Positions 7,191 to 15,214 of a DNA stretch of 22,802 nucleotides are shown in pieces. The DNA comes from a virus. Both the position numbers and the translations under genes were made by a program. The notes under the pieces were generated by a model that was given only the letters and a program-made list of their open reading frames with translations, was not told where the DNA came from and searched no databases. The stretch is taken from positions 1 through 22,802 of IMG/VR virus record IMGVR_UViG_3300025030_000428; one strand, given 5' to 3'. The number at the start of each line of letters is the position of its first letter. The first letter of the stretch is position 1.

Positions 7191-7868
7191 CTTTTGGCCT
7201 TTTGAACGTCGCCGTTCCCATGCTTCGCGCATTTTCTGTTTAGTTTCTTCCGAGTGAACAAATCCAGTTACAGAGGCGCTTATCTTTTGACGGTATTCAT
7301 CAGAAGACCATCGTTCTTTTGTTTTTGCACCGATCTTGGCTTTGTGCTCTTCGGAAAACTCCACGCCTTTATGGGCCTTACTCATCTTCCTGCGTGATTC
7401 CTCAGAAGGAATAATGCCCCTGACCGCTTCGGCGTGTTTCCTGATTTCTTCCTCGGACTTCTTCCTTCCCTTATTGCCCGCGCTTATCTTTCGGCGAGAT
7501 TCTTCTGAATGCCTTTTACCTTGTGACGCCTTCGACATCTTTGCCTTTACTTCGGCAGACCACACCCTGCCCAGATTAGGGGCGTATGCATTAAACGTGA
7601 TGTTATAGTCAGTCCTCATCCCGTTCAGACACGCCTGTTCGTAAAACAACGTCATGTCTCGATCACAATACAGGAGCGCGCGAAAAGCAAAGACTTCGCC
7701 GCCATACTTATTCCAGGCACTTTGCAGATGAGGATTGTCATGCGTCTGATTGTTCAGGTTTCTTTTGTGAAGCCTGAAACGATCTGGAATATTCACACTG
7801 CTGCCAATATAACGATGATTATTGACAGTGTTGCGAATTTCATAGACGCCGCATTTATTCGTCCTCAT
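7185..7868 (-). CDS. GIY-YIG homing endonuclease 1 with NUMOD3 repeats
   Basis: The 227-residue product starts CGVYEIRNTVNNHRYIGSS, the GIY-YIG nuclease signature. The catalytic arginine region follows (DRFRLHK), then HLQSAWNKYG and the glutamate in FYEQACLNG near residue 77. Residues 105-225 carry several copies of the NUMOD3-like motif (SEESRRKISAG, SEESRRKMSKAHKG, SEEHKAKIGAK, SEETKQKM), which binds DNA. The enzyme would nick or cut a target in related phages lacking the gene. The start overlaps the end of the head-tail connector gene by 14 bases. GGGAG in that gene is its ribosome site. The stop is directly followed by the next ATG. It is intact and AT-richer than its neighbours. The nearly repeated DNA at its two ends suggests a precise insertion. 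Confidence 0.95.
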   Translation of the reverse strand: MRTNKCGVYEIRNTVNNHRYIGSSVNIPDRFRLHKRNLNNQTHDNPHLQSAWNKYGGEVFAFRALLYCDRDMTLFYEQACLNGMRTDYNITFNAYAPNLGRVWSAEVKAKMSKASQGKRHSEESRRKISAGNKGRKKSEEEIRKHAEAVRGIIPSEESRRKMSKAHKGVEFSEEHKAKIGAKTKERWSSDEYRQKISASVTGFVHSEETKQKMREAWERRRSKGQKV

Positions 7869-8271
7869 CTAACACGCTCCCGTACTCGTCATCCGCAAAC
7901 CCTCGGAACATCAACCCGGTTGAACCAAGATAGAGTTTGGCGGCGTTGGACTGGCGCTGCTCCAATGAGCGAACCGAACCTTGAACATACGTCACCGAAT
8001 GCCGCCCGACGGTTTCGCTCTGGATAACCCCGCTGCCTGACTCGCCCGACTGCGTTTGCAGTTCCTCGGCGACGGCGCAGGTTGCCATTTTGATCGCGTC
8101 TATCGTGTCGGTTTCCGTCGCGGCGGTCACGATGGGCAAGGCGCGGTTAAACGTCAGTTGATCGATCGCCGCGCTGGCGCGCAAGGCCAGCGCCGCAAAA
8201 CTAGCCGAGGCGATGGCCGTGCCGAGATAGGTCCCGGTGTAGTAGGTATTGTCAACATAGCTGGTAGTCAT
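7855..8271 (-). CDS. Head-tail connector (adaptor) protein
   Basis: The 138-residue product has the helix-rich pattern of siphophage head-tail adaptors: YVDNTYYTGTYLGTAIASAS, then ALRASAAIDQLTFNR, AIKMATCAVAEELQ and ESGSGVIQSETVGRHSVTY, ending with an acidic tail. Such proteins bind the portal and form the first ring of the connector. The order major capsid, beta-helix protein, connector, closure supports this. Ribosome site GAGG is unusually close to the ATG. The last 14 bases are shared with the start of the GIY-YIG gene. The family is recognised by pattern, and no single invariant catalytic residue exists to check. Confidence 0.82.
   Translation of the reverse strand: MTTSYVDNTYYTGTYLGTAIASASFAALALRASAAIDQLTFNRALPIVTAATETDTIDAIKMATCAVAEELQTQSGESGSGVIQSETVGRHSVTYVQGSVRSLEQRQSNAAKLYLGSTGLMFRGFADDEYGSVLDEDE
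7857..7875 (-). repeat. Near-repeat flanking GIY-YIG gene, upstream copy
   Basis: GTGTTAGATGAGGACGAAT on the minus strand covers the last codons of the connector gene and the first four codons of the GIY-YIG gene. It is the partner of the copy at 7173-7190. Confidence 0.55.
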
Positions 8272-8294
8272 CGCCTCGTGCCTTTCGTTTTAGA

Positions 8295-9248
8295 CTACGG
8301 CGCAGCAGGAACGTCCAGACTCAGGCCGTCGGGAGCCGTCGTTACTTTCACAGCAACGGCGTTCTGATACCAGAGATCGCCCGTTGCGGCCACGTAATCC
8401 GAGGTGTCGTAAACCCCGCCCAGGATATTGTTCGCCACAACGTTGCCCGCGCCACCCGTCAGATCGACGTAGATTCCGGTGGACTTAACGGTTCCGAACA
8501 CGTTGCCCATGATGGTCGAGCCGTTCAGGGGGCTGTCAAGGTGCTGAAGGTTGCCCTCCGTCGAACTGTCCATCTGAAAACGATTGTTCAGGATCACCCA
8601 ACGGCGCGGCGCGGCAACGGAGGAACTGGTATTGATGATCGCGCAGCCGTTGGTCGCGTCAATCGTTTCAAAATCGTTGTCCTCGATCCGCATGTTCCAC
8701 ACGCCGCCGTCATCCTGAATGCCGTACTTGCCATTACGGAAGTCGCAGCCGATGACGCTGGCGTGTGAGGCATCGTATTCATTGACGCCCGACAGCGCGT
8801 TACGCACGAACTTGAGCGCAGCGGCGTCTACCGGGCAGTCAAACAGGATGTTCTGAAACTTCCAACCCCGCCCGCGCACTTCCAGGAGCGGCGTCGCCTC
8901 TGTCGGGGAGGCAGGCGGACGCCAGCAGGCCGCGCCGCCGTCATACCCGGCTGCCGGGAGATCGGGGTGATGCTTGGAGCCACACCCGATGATCGTCACG
9001 TCAAACACGAGATTTGAGCCGATCAATTCCTCGCGCACATCCCCGCGAAAGTAGATCGTGCCGCCCGTCTCTACAGCGGTCAGCGCGTCCTCCATCGTAT
9101 CGAGCGCGTTGGCCCAACCGCCGTAGCCGTTACCGGGCGAGGCGATAAAGGTATCCACGAACAACGGCGCGACGGGGTGCTGGTAAGCGACCTCGGCAAA
9201 GTTATCGTTCAGGTCTTTGATCAGGCCGTTCGGTCCAATCGTCTTCAT
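8295..9248 (-). CDS. Right-handed beta-helix structural protein in head module
   Basis: The 317-residue product shows the short repeated strands of a parallel beta-helix: TIYFRGDVREELIGSN, VTIIGCG, WKFQNILFDCP, ASVIGCDFRNGKYGIQDDGG, WNMRIEDNDFETI, WVILNNRFQMD, STIMGNVFG and NVVANNILGG (residues 65-285). This fold occurs in tailspikes, glycan lyases and some capsid-attached fibres. No catalytic motif can be assigned with confidence. The N-terminal 50 residues (KTIGPNGLIKDLNDNFAEVA) could anchor it to the particle. It lies between the major capsid and the connector, not with tail fibres, and starts in a four-base overlap with the small head gene. A capsid decoration or head fibre with a carbohydrate-binding or degrading role is therefore inferred. 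It could also be a displaced tailspike. Confidence 0.75.
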   Translation of the reverse strand: MKTIGPNGLIKDLNDNFAEVAYQHPVAPLFVDTFIASPGNGYGGWANALDTMEDALTAVETGGTIYFRGDVREELIGSNLVFDVTIIGCGSKHHPDLPAAGYDGGAACWRPPASPTEATPLLEVRGRGWKFQNILFDCPVDAAALKFVRNALSGVNEYDASHASVIGCDFRNGKYGIQDDGGVWNMRIEDNDFETIDATNGCAIINTSSSVAAPRRWVILNNRFQMDSSTEGNLQHLDSPLNGSTIMGNVFGTVKSTGIYVDLTGGAGNVVANNILGGVYDTSDYVAATGDLWYQNAVAVKVTTAPDGLSLDVPAAP

Positions 9249-9472
9249 TTGCCACCGCCTTTGGTCGCTTTCGGAGTACCTACGGACGTATTCACCGCTT
9301 CAATCGCGGTAGCGTTCTGTTGTTCCGGTGTGGGTTCCGCTTCCGCTTCAATCGCGGGCGGCGGTTCCACTTTGGCCGCCTTTTCGACGGGCTTGTAGCC
9401 CAGCGTTTTCATCCGCGCGATGTCTGCCGGGTTTTCGTGCTCCACCCGGATTCCGTCTTTTTCGAGCCACAT
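9245..9472 (-). CDS. Small head-associated protein
   Basis: The 75-residue product begins MWLEKDGIRVEHENPADIAR and has a Pro/Glu/Ala-rich, probably disordered second half ending KATKGGGK. Short proteins with a similar start and an order-poor tail follow the major capsid gene in many phages and may decorate the capsid or prime assembly. No firm family is recognised. A very good ribosome site (AGGAGG) overlaps the stop codon of the major capsid gene, so the two are probably co-translated. The stop overlaps the start of the beta-helix gene by four bases, suggesting the two products act together (inference). Confidence 0.75.
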   Translation of the reverse strand: MWLEKDGIRVEHENPADIARMKTLGYKPVEKAAKVEPPPAIEAEAEPTPEQQNATAIEAVNTSVGTPKATKGGGK

Positions 9473-9481
9473 AACAGCCTC

Positions 9482-10375
9482 CTAGCTGGCCTTGATGTGC
9501 GAGTACACGCCGTCCACTTTGTTCTCGTACACAAAAGCGTCGTGATACAGGCGATATTGCCACAGGTGGCCGTCGGACAGTTGATTTAGTTCAGGCGAAA
9601 AATACTTCACCTGATTCAGTTTGACAGGTTGCAGGACCGCCGTCGGGTGAATCATCAGGAAATTGATGTCCCGCCCGGTGCTGCCCGTTTTGGCAAACCC
9701 GCCCGCGCTGCCCGACGATCCCGCGTTGAGCGTGATCCCCTTGTAGAAGCGGGTCTGCGGAACCATGAAAACAGGCATTTTGTTGTAGTTTGTCACCATT
9801 TGCACGATCCCGGTTTCGTTGGAATACGTGCGGGTCACAGCTTGGTTGAGGAAGGTCTGCACCGTGTCGGACACGTACAGAATACGCCCGTCTTCGGGAA
9901 CCTGATCGGCGTTCATCTGGCCTGTCGCCACGTCAATCGCGGCCAGCACGGTATTGCTGGCGAGCGTTGTCGGTGATGCCACTTCGGACACGCCCGACCA
10001 GGACGCATACTTGGAGAGGCGGTAGGCGTCCAGTTCGGGCGCGACGTACATCCGCACCCATTCACGGATCAGGCTGCCCAACACCAGCCCCAACATCTCT
10101 TCGTTGTCCATACGATCCAGCGTGAAGGCGCGTCCGCGTTCCGTCGCCAGCGTCAGGGTTTCCCATGTCGCCACCAAATCGCCCGCCGGGTAGCCCGTCG
10201 TGCGGCTGTAGTTGCCCAGCCCCACCATATCGAGCTTCATGACTTTGACCTCATTGGCCCCCAGGAACTCCGGGGCTTGGGTCAGCGCGTCGAGGCGCGC
10301 GGTTTTGCTTTCAGCTTTGTAAGCCAGGTCCATCAGCGCTAAAAAGCGTGATACCAGATTTACCGTGTTTGCCAT
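9482..10375 (-). CDS. Major capsid protein (HK97 fold)
   Basis: The 297-residue product follows the scaffold gene and has the features of an HK97-type coat protein without protease-cleaved delta domain. It has an N-terminal helix (ANTVNLVSRFLALMDLAYKA), then RGRAFTLDRMDNEEMLGLVL and EWVRMYVAPELDAYRLSKYA, which looks like the spine helix region, and a beta-rich C-terminal half including GRILYVSD and FLMIHPTAV. It will form the icosahedral shell on the scaffold. AAGGA lies seven bases before the ATG. No maturation protease gene is seen nearby, consistent with a separate scaffold protein. Family assignment rests on general pattern and position, which together are convincing. Confidence 0.88.
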   Translation of the reverse strand: MANTVNLVSRFLALMDLAYKAESKTARLDALTQAPEFLGANEVKVMKLDMVGLGNYSRTTGYPAGDLVATWETLTLATERGRAFTLDRMDNEEMLGLVLGSLIREWVRMYVAPELDAYRLSKYASWSGVSEVASPTTLASNTVLAAIDVATGQMNADQVPEDGRILYVSDTVQTFLNQAVTRTYSNETGIVQMVTNYNKMPVFMVPQTRFYKGITLNAGSSGSAGGFAKTGSTGRDINFLMIHPTAVLQPVKLNQVKYFSPELNQLSDGHLWQYRLYHDAFVYENKVDGVYSHIKAS

Positions 10376-10385
10376 CGTTCAATCC

Positions 10386-10943
10386 TTATGATTTTGGTTC
10401 GGTCAGACCCGCGCCTTTGAGCATGTTTGTCCAGAGCGGATCACCGATGATGGTCGAATTATTGGCCCCGGCCACGATGGTCGGGGCAGGTTTATCGGCT
10501 TCAAACAGGAATTCATGGGAGGTCCTGATCGCTTTTAACTGGTCTTCCAGTCCGATGATCGCGCCCTCACTGGACAACTTGAGATCGCCCAATTTGAGGT
10601 GCGCGCGCACAGATACCGGGTCTTTGGCTTTCACCCCGGTCAGCGCCGCGTCCAGTGCGTGATCAAACTTCAACTGGTTAACCTGGGCGGCGGCGTCTTG
10701 CTCTGCCTTTTCCGCTTTCGCTTTCCAGTCATCGGCGGCGGCCTTGATCCCGTCTACGTCGAGCTTCTTAAAGCCTTCGATGGCGGTGTTGGCCTCGGCT
10801 AACTGCGCTTTGGCCGCGTCCGCGTCGGCTTTCGCCGTCTCCGTAGCGGTCTTGTGCTTCTCAAGGTCTTTGCCGTGCAGCGCCATGATCTGATCAATCA
10901 AATCATCGGCTACGCCCAGTGTTTTCAAGTCTTCCCGTTTCAT
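10386..10943 (-). CDS. Gp20-family scaffold protein
   Basis: The 185-residue product has the layout of the phage minor structural protein GP20 family (PF06810), the capsid scaffold of A118-like phages. It starts with MKREDLKTLGVADDLIDQIM and continues with KDLEKHKTATETAKADADAA, a long heptad-rich coiled coil (about residues 25-90) rich in Lys, Glu and Ala. A conserved C-terminal part includes HALDAALTGVKAKDPVSVRA and IGLEDQLKAIRTSHEFLFE. Scaffold proteins guide coat assembly and leave the procapsid. The gene is directly before the major capsid gene, as expected. GAGGG is the ribosome site. A weak hairpin (CGGCC at 11006-11010 pairing with GGCCG at 11021-11025) lies in the gap before it. Confidence 0.9.
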   Translation of the reverse strand: MKREDLKTLGVADDLIDQIMALHGKDLEKHKTATETAKADADAAKAQLAEANTAIEGFKKLDVDGIKAAADDWKAKAEKAEQDAAAQVNQLKFDHALDAALTGVKAKDPVSVRAHLKLGDLKLSSEGAIIGLEDQLKAIRTSHEFLFEADKPAPTIVAGANNSTIIGDPLWTNMLKGAGLTEPKS

Positions 10944-11036
10944 CCTGTTCCCTCTTCTCTGCGGTTTGCGTCTACGCTTTTAACGTGGTGGCTTCACGAG
11001 ACGCCCGGCCTTTGTACGCTGGCCGATGGCAATGGT

Positions 11037-12155
11037 TTATGCGAAAACTTGCTCGCGGAATCGTTGACGTTGTAATTTTGTTTGAGCAATAAAACGTTTC
11101 ATTTCAGTTTTCCACGCCTTGACTTTGGCGCTCTCACGCTCTGTGCTCAAACCTGCTGCGATCAAGGCGTTTTCGCGCCGCGTCCATTGACGTATCTGGC
11201 GCTCAATTGCGCGCTGTTTCTGCGTGGCGTCGTAAAAACTCATTTCTTGACCGTTATAAGTAACTTTTTTATCTGCGTAATTCTCTAATTCGGCCTGTTT
11301 GTAATGTTCTGCCGAAATGCCCTCGAAAAAAGGGAACCACGAATGACGGCAGCCCCAACCCATCAGCCCCGGCCCCGTGCCGTAGCCTGTGCTGGTCACG
11401 AAATCGGGATATTTCGCGTGCGTTCCCGAACGGCTGAAGATTTCGCCCTGCCATACCTGGTGTGTAGGCCGCGCGCCGATGTGGGCTGACACTTGCACGA
11501 GGTCTGCGCCTAAGTCATCCGCCCGGCGCTCTTGCAGCTTGCCGACGGTCTGCGATACACCCGTGAGCACCGTCCGGCGCAGGGCTACGTCAAGGTGATC
11601 GCTGTGTCCGCTGGCGTAATTGATAACCGATAGTCCGCTGTCGGCCAGTTTCATGACGCCCTGCCGCAGCGCATCTTGATACGAAAAAGTGCCCGTAGAA
11701 ATCTGTAAATAAGCAAAGTCCGCCGCGTCTATAAAAGCGGTCTGCGCCTGAATCGCTCTCGTCATCGTCAGGTTCCGCATGATCCCTTGCGTTTTCGCCA
11801 GCCCCGCCGCCAGCGTCTGCGCCATTGCGGGGGACAGGTTCAGGGGGAGCGGATTCAGCCCGGCGGCGCGATAGATCGCATCGTCAAATCGCATAGCCTT
11901 AACCCCGGCCTCCTGAAAAATAGCGCGCAATTCCTTTTCGCTTTTCCCGGTCACTTGTGCCAGCTTTTCAAGCACCGAGTCGTACAGCGCGCCGGATTCG
12001 GTGAGACGTTGCATTTGCCATGCCGCCGCGTCAAGCTCTTTCGCAGTCATTTTTTTGAGACGGCGTGCCATGTCGGTGATTACGCTGTCCTCCAACTGAT
12101 AAAAGAGGTCCAGGATCGGATCGGCCAACACGTCCAGGAAATCAGGAGGTAGCAT
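11037..12155 (-). CDS. Head morphogenesis protein (Phage_min_cap2)
   Basis: The 372-residue product belongs by pattern to the Phage_min_cap2 family (PF06152), minor head proteins following the portal in A118-like phages. It has an alpha-helical N-terminal half (residues 1-210) and a conserved C-terminal region. In that region VSAHIGARPTHQVWQGEIFS (about residues 220-240) leads to STGYGTGPGLMGWGCRHSWF, followed by a basic helical tail. The role is thought to be in head assembly or DNA ejection. The start overlaps the end of the GIY-YIG gene by 14 bases. Its ribosome site is weak (AAGAGAAG), so translation may depend on coupling. No truncation is visible. Confidence 0.88.
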   Translation of the reverse strand: MLPPDFLDVLADPILDLFYQLEDSVITDMARRLKKMTAKELDAAAWQMQRLTESGALYDSVLEKLAQVTGKSEKELRAIFQEAGVKAMRFDDAIYRAAGLNPLPLNLSPAMAQTLAAGLAKTQGIMRNLTMTRAIQAQTAFIDAADFAYLQISTGTFSYQDALRQGVMKLADSGLSVINYASGHSDHLDVALRRTVLTGVSQTVGKLQERRADDLGADLVQVSAHIGARPTHQVWQGEIFSRSGTHAKYPDFVTSTGYGTGPGLMGWGCRHSWFPFFEGISAEHYKQAELENYADKKVTYNGQEMSFYDATQKQRAIERQIRQWTRRENALIAAGLSTERESAKVKAWKTEMKRFIAQTKLQRQRFREQVFA

Positions 12156-12756
12156 GACGCTTCTCTTCCCAGTATTTCTTTCGGGCCGCGCTCATCTTGC
12201 GCTTTGTTTCTTCGCTGTGTGGTTTGCGCTTCTGTCCTCTCTGCCGCTCAGAAATAGCCCGCTTTTGCTCATCGGTTAATTTGCGCCCAACGCCTCGACC
12301 CGGCCTGCCCTTGCAAGATTCCGAGTACCGCGCGCGCGCCTCATCGGACCATTTTTTCCCGGTTTTGTTTTTTGACATTAGACGCTTTGTATCTTCGGTA
12401 TGTCTGTAGCCCAATGAGTATTGATTTCCTTGATTGGCAAGGCTAATTTTAGACCTGGTTTCCTCAGTCATTTCAACTTTTCCGGCTATGCTACTGCTGT
12501 TGTATTCTGGCATTAGCCCGTCCAGGCAAAGTTGCTCAAAGAAAAGTGTCGTGTCTGGGTCGCAATACAAAAGCGGTTTAAATTCAAAATTCTCTTCACC
12601 GTAAAGATTCCAAGCGTTTTGCAGATGAGAATTTTTGTGCCGATGCCCACGCAAATCACATTTGTGCTCACGCCAGCGTTTTTCAAGATCAATACTGCTG
12701 CCAATGTACTTTTTGCCGTTGGACGTGTTGACAATTTTGTATACACCGATTGACAT
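12142..12756 (-). CDS. GIY-YIG homing endonuclease 2 with NUMOD3 repeats
   Basis: The 204-residue product starts SIGVYKIVNTSNGKKYIGSS, followed by the catalytic arginine in KRWREHK, HLQNAWNLYGEENFEF and the catalytic glutamate in LFFEQLCLDG near residue 74. NUMOD3-type motifs fill the C-terminal half (TEETRSKISLANQG, TEDTKRLMSKNKTG, SDEARARYSESCKG, TDEQKRAISERQRG, SEETKRKMSAARKK). It is a paralogue of the other two GIY-YIG genes and looks intact. It is inserted exactly between portal and head morphogenesis genes. The ATG shares one base with the portal stop (TAATG), and its end overlaps the next gene by 14 bases. A sampled stretch (12421-12480) has 37% GC, far below the portal gene beside it. 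Confidence 0.95.
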   Translation of the reverse strand: MSIGVYKIVNTSNGKKYIGSSIDLEKRWREHKCDLRGHRHKNSHLQNAWNLYGEENFEFKPLLYCDPDTTLFFEQLCLDGLMPEYNSSSIAGKVEMTEETRSKISLANQGNQYSLGYRHTEDTKRLMSKNKTGKKWSDEARARYSESCKGRPGRGVGRKLTDEQKRAISERQRGQKRKPHSEETKRKMSAARKKYWEEKRHATS

Positions 12757-14165
12757 TAAGCACCGCTCTCGGAACCGAAAAAGTCCGCAGGCTGTTCGGC
12801 TTGCTTCATTTCAACCCACTTTTTGGCCTCGTTCTCTGGCAGGCCGTAGTTTCGCATCAAAAAGATAACCAGCGGCATGGCCCCCATGCCTACCGCCCGC
12901 GCGTCCTGCGTAAAGCGCGCCTCGCTGTCCACGATCAGGCTATCATCAAAATCATACGCGACCTGGTACGTGCCCGCCGGAGCCAGCGCGTTCAACGTCG
13001 CCCATACGTCCATCGCGTACAGCAGGTCATTCAGCGCGGTTTCGAGCGCCTTTTGTGTGTCGGTGATGGTCGCCTGAGATCGCTGCTTGCTGGCGGCGAT
13101 CTCCGTCGCGGTTTTGGCGACAATCTGCGGATCGCACAGCGTCCCAAACGCCAGCCCGCACAGAAATTCGATGCGCTCCAACATCGTCTGAAGTGCGGCC
13201 CACTGCTCGACCTGGCGCAGCGTGGGCGTCCAGTCCTCAAACAGCGTTTCGTCGGCGATACTGCCGCCCGCGTTCAGCGTGCGATACAGGCGTTTGTCAG
13301 GCAGGATCGGCTTACCGTTGGCGTCCTTGCCGAACGCCAGTTCATCCACGTACAACGCCCGCTCGCCGCTTTCAAACTCCCACAGGTAACGCGACCACTG
13401 GCGATCCGCCTGTTCAATCGGCCCGACGGCGCGGCTGTAGCAGGAGACGCCCAACGGCGAAGACGGGTCAACATTATTCGCCAGCGGAAAGCGGAAATAA
13501 GCGAAGAGCGGCTTTTCAATGCCCAGGATAGTCGCTTCCGGTTGCAGATTGGCCCACGCCTCTACCGCGCCCAATTCGACGGGCTGCCCCAGGTCGTTTG
13601 GCCCGTTCCCGCGAAAGGCCCGGTTACGAATCACGCAGCCGTCCGGCGTCATCTGGTGCAGTTCCAGGCGCGTGTAGGTGTACGATCCGACCTGACGTTG
13701 ATCAGCAAAGATACAGGCCGTGATGTGCCCGTTGGCGTCAAACGTGACCGGGTAAAATTGATCGGCCTGCACAAAATCCACGAGGATCGCGCCGTTACTC
13801 GGATAGGGCTTGAGCATCAGCCCGCCTTTGGCCGCGCCCACTTCCACCTTTGCGCGCAACCGGGTCAACACGGGCTGAAGCTGGGCCGCCAGATAATCGG
13901 CGCGCGGACCGCCCGACAAATTAACCGCCATTTCAATTGTCACGGCGCGGGCGATCTCGCTGGCAATCGCGGCGGAGAGGTTCAGGCTGTGGATGTTCGT
14001 GCCTAACCACGTCGCTTTGTTTTCGTACATCAGCGACCACGTTTGCAGCGCGTCTACCATGCCCGAAGACAACGCCACGTCAACCCGCAGGTGATCTTTA
14101 ATGGCAGCAGGGCCGATCATGCGCCGGATAGCCTCCCGAATCCACGTAACCAGTCGCGTAAACAC
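12756..14165 (-). CDS. Portal protein (SPP1 Gp6-like)
   Basis: The 469-residue product has the general sequence course of SPP1-type portals (PF05133): an amphipathic start FTRLVTWIREAIRRMIGP, then YENKATWLG, VEVGAAKGGLMLKPY near residue 110, VDFVQADQFYPVTFDANGHI, a long central part, IEQADRQWSRYLWEFESGER and the C-terminal helical region KTATEIAASKQRSQATITDT. Portals form the dodecameric ring through which the terminase pumps DNA. The start is GTG at 14165 with no clear ribosome site. The N-terminal sequence matches the family from the first residues, so this start is preferred over an internal ATG at codon 16 that has GGGAGG upstream. The gene lies after the terminase block and before the head genes, as usual. 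Confidence 0.9.
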   Translation of the reverse strand: MFTRLVTWIREAIRRMIGPAAIKDHLRVDVALSSGMVDALQTWSLMYENKATWLGTNIHSLNLSAAIASEIARAVTIEMAVNLSGGPRADYLAAQLQPVLTRLRAKVEVGAAKGGLMLKPYPSNGAILVDFVQADQFYPVTFDANGHITACIFADQRQVGSYTYTRLELHQMTPDGCVIRNRAFRGNGPNDLGQPVELGAVEAWANLQPEATILGIEKPLFAYFRFPLANNVDPSSPLGVSCYSRAVGPIEQADRQWSRYLWEFESGERALYVDELAFGKDANGKPILPDKRLYRTLNAGGSIADETLFEDWTPTLRQVEQWAALQTMLERIEFLCGLAFGTLCDPQIVAKTATEIAASKQRSQATITDTQKALETALNDLLYAMDVWATLNALAPAGTYQVAYDFDDSLIVDSEARFTQDARAVGMGAMPLVIFLMRNYGLPENEAKKWVEMKQAEQPADFFGSESGA

Positions 14166-14171
14166 ACTGGG

Positions 14172-14543
14172 TTAGGGTTCCTGAAAGTAAATGAGATGCG
14201 CGACGGCGGGCGATTCGCCGAACACGGCCAGACTGGCCAGATTCGCCAGTTTGATGATGAAATTGTGCAGGTTCTCCGGCACATAGCCGCCGCTCGTAGC
14301 ACTGGCAGCCGCGTTGATGGTAAACCGCACGTCGCCCCCTTCAGCGGCGATCATCACAAAGTTGGTTCCACTGGGCAGCGTGGCGGCCTGAGACGCGCCA
14401 TTCATCGTGATACTCTGTTCGCCCTTGTACGTCAGGCCCGTGTATGAACTGATCTCGACGTTGCCGATCACATTCGTGCCCGCCGGGAGCGCCTCGATCA
14501 TGGTCACTTCATGCGCCAGCCGTCCTTCGCCTACGTCTTTCAT
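14172..14543 (-). CDS. Small beta-rich structural protein (unassigned)
   Basis: The 123-residue product starts MKDVGEGRLAHEVTMIEALP and is rich in short beta strands and small residues (GTNVIGNVEISS, GASQAATLPSGTNFVMIAAE, GGDVRFTINAAASA), ending with AVAHLIYFQEP. No enzymatic motif, signal peptide or membrane segment is seen. Placed between terminase and portal, it could be a decoration, collar or head-fibre protein. Proteins with such a composition occur as head or collar decorations in other phages, but I cannot name a family. Its ribosome site AGGAG lies in the last codons of the GIY-YIG gene, so that gene supplies its translation signal. Confidence 0.65.
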   Translation of the reverse strand: MKDVGEGRLAHEVTMIEALPAGTNVIGNVEISSYTGLTYKGEQSITMNGASQAATLPSGTNFVMIAAEGGDVRFTINAAASATSGGYVPENLHNFIIKLANLASLAVFGESPAVAHLIYFQEP

Positions 14544-14546
14544 TGT

Positions 14547-15197
14547 CTACTCCTGTTCTGTATCGGCGTATCGCCAGATAAAACCGCCTGCTGTGGGTCG
14601 TTTCCCCTTACAACATCTCACAATGGACTGATTATTGACGCCAGTTGCGCGTTGAGCATCCATGATGCTTTCATAAATATTTAACACTGTGCCGTCTCTG
14701 GAAAGTTGCAAAACGGCCTTGTCTGACCAGCCGCGATATTTTCCTGTAGTAGCCGCACTCATTTTCCGCTTGGTTACTTCGCTGATGATCGTGCCCTTGT
14801 GCGTATCGCTTAACTTTTGGCGCGTCTCCTCAGACGGGCGAATCCCAATGTGGCTTCTGGCTATCTTCTGCTTAGTTTCTTCTGTTCGCTTCTGTCCCAG
14901 GTGATTTAAAACCGAATTGGACAGAACGTTATACTCAGGCTTGCATCGATCAATAAAGCCTTGCTCTATCCCAACAAGGGCGTTCAAATCTTGTACTTCC
15001 ATTAAAACAACGAATGAAAAGACCGATTCCCCGTATTTATTCCATGCGTTCTGCAAATGCCGGGAATGATGTTTATTTTTCTTGAGTTCGTTGATATGGC
15101 GTTTCCATCGGTACGGCATATTGACAGCGGACCCAATATACTGATGTCCGTTGGTGGTGTTTACAATAGCGTAGATACCAGAAAGGGGGGCAGACAT
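14547..15197 (-). CDS. GIY-YIG homing endonuclease 3 with NUMOD1 domain
   Basis: The 216-residue product starts SAPLSGIYAIVNTTNGHQYI with the GIY-YIG signature. The arginine is in PYRWKRHI, followed by HLQNAWNKYGESVFSF and the likely catalytic glutamate in VGIEQGFIDR. NUMOD3-like motifs follow (TEETKQKIARSHIG, SEETRQKLSDTHKG), and then a C-terminal NUMOD1-type unit (VLQLSRDGTVLNIYESIMDA to GGFIWRYAD, about residues 160-212) that differs from the other two endonucleases. ATG 15197 is preferred because AGGAG lies nine bases upstream. The frame is also open to an ATG at 15362 that overlaps the terminase stop in an ATGA arrangement, but the extra 55 residues look non-coding and cover a structured leader. 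The gene is intact and separates terminase from the small beta-rich protein. Confidence 0.93.
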   Translation of the reverse strand: MSAPLSGIYAIVNTTNGHQYIGSAVNMPYRWKRHINELKKNKHHSRHLQNAWNKYGESVFSFVVLMEVQDLNALVGIEQGFIDRCKPEYNVLSNSVLNHLGQKRTEETKQKIARSHIGIRPSEETRQKLSDTHKGTIISEVTKRKMSAATTGKYRGWSDKAVLQLSRDGTVLNIYESIMDAQRATGVNNQSIVRCCKGKRPTAGGFIWRYADTEQE

Positions 15198-15214
15198 AAC
15201 AAAGCGCTCCTGTC

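Noticed and set aside
12750-14006. A 418-codon plus-strand open frame opposite the portal gene
   Set aside because: It is an antisense shadow of a GC-rich gene; its translation is Arg/Gln-rich and lacks a ribosome site or domain.
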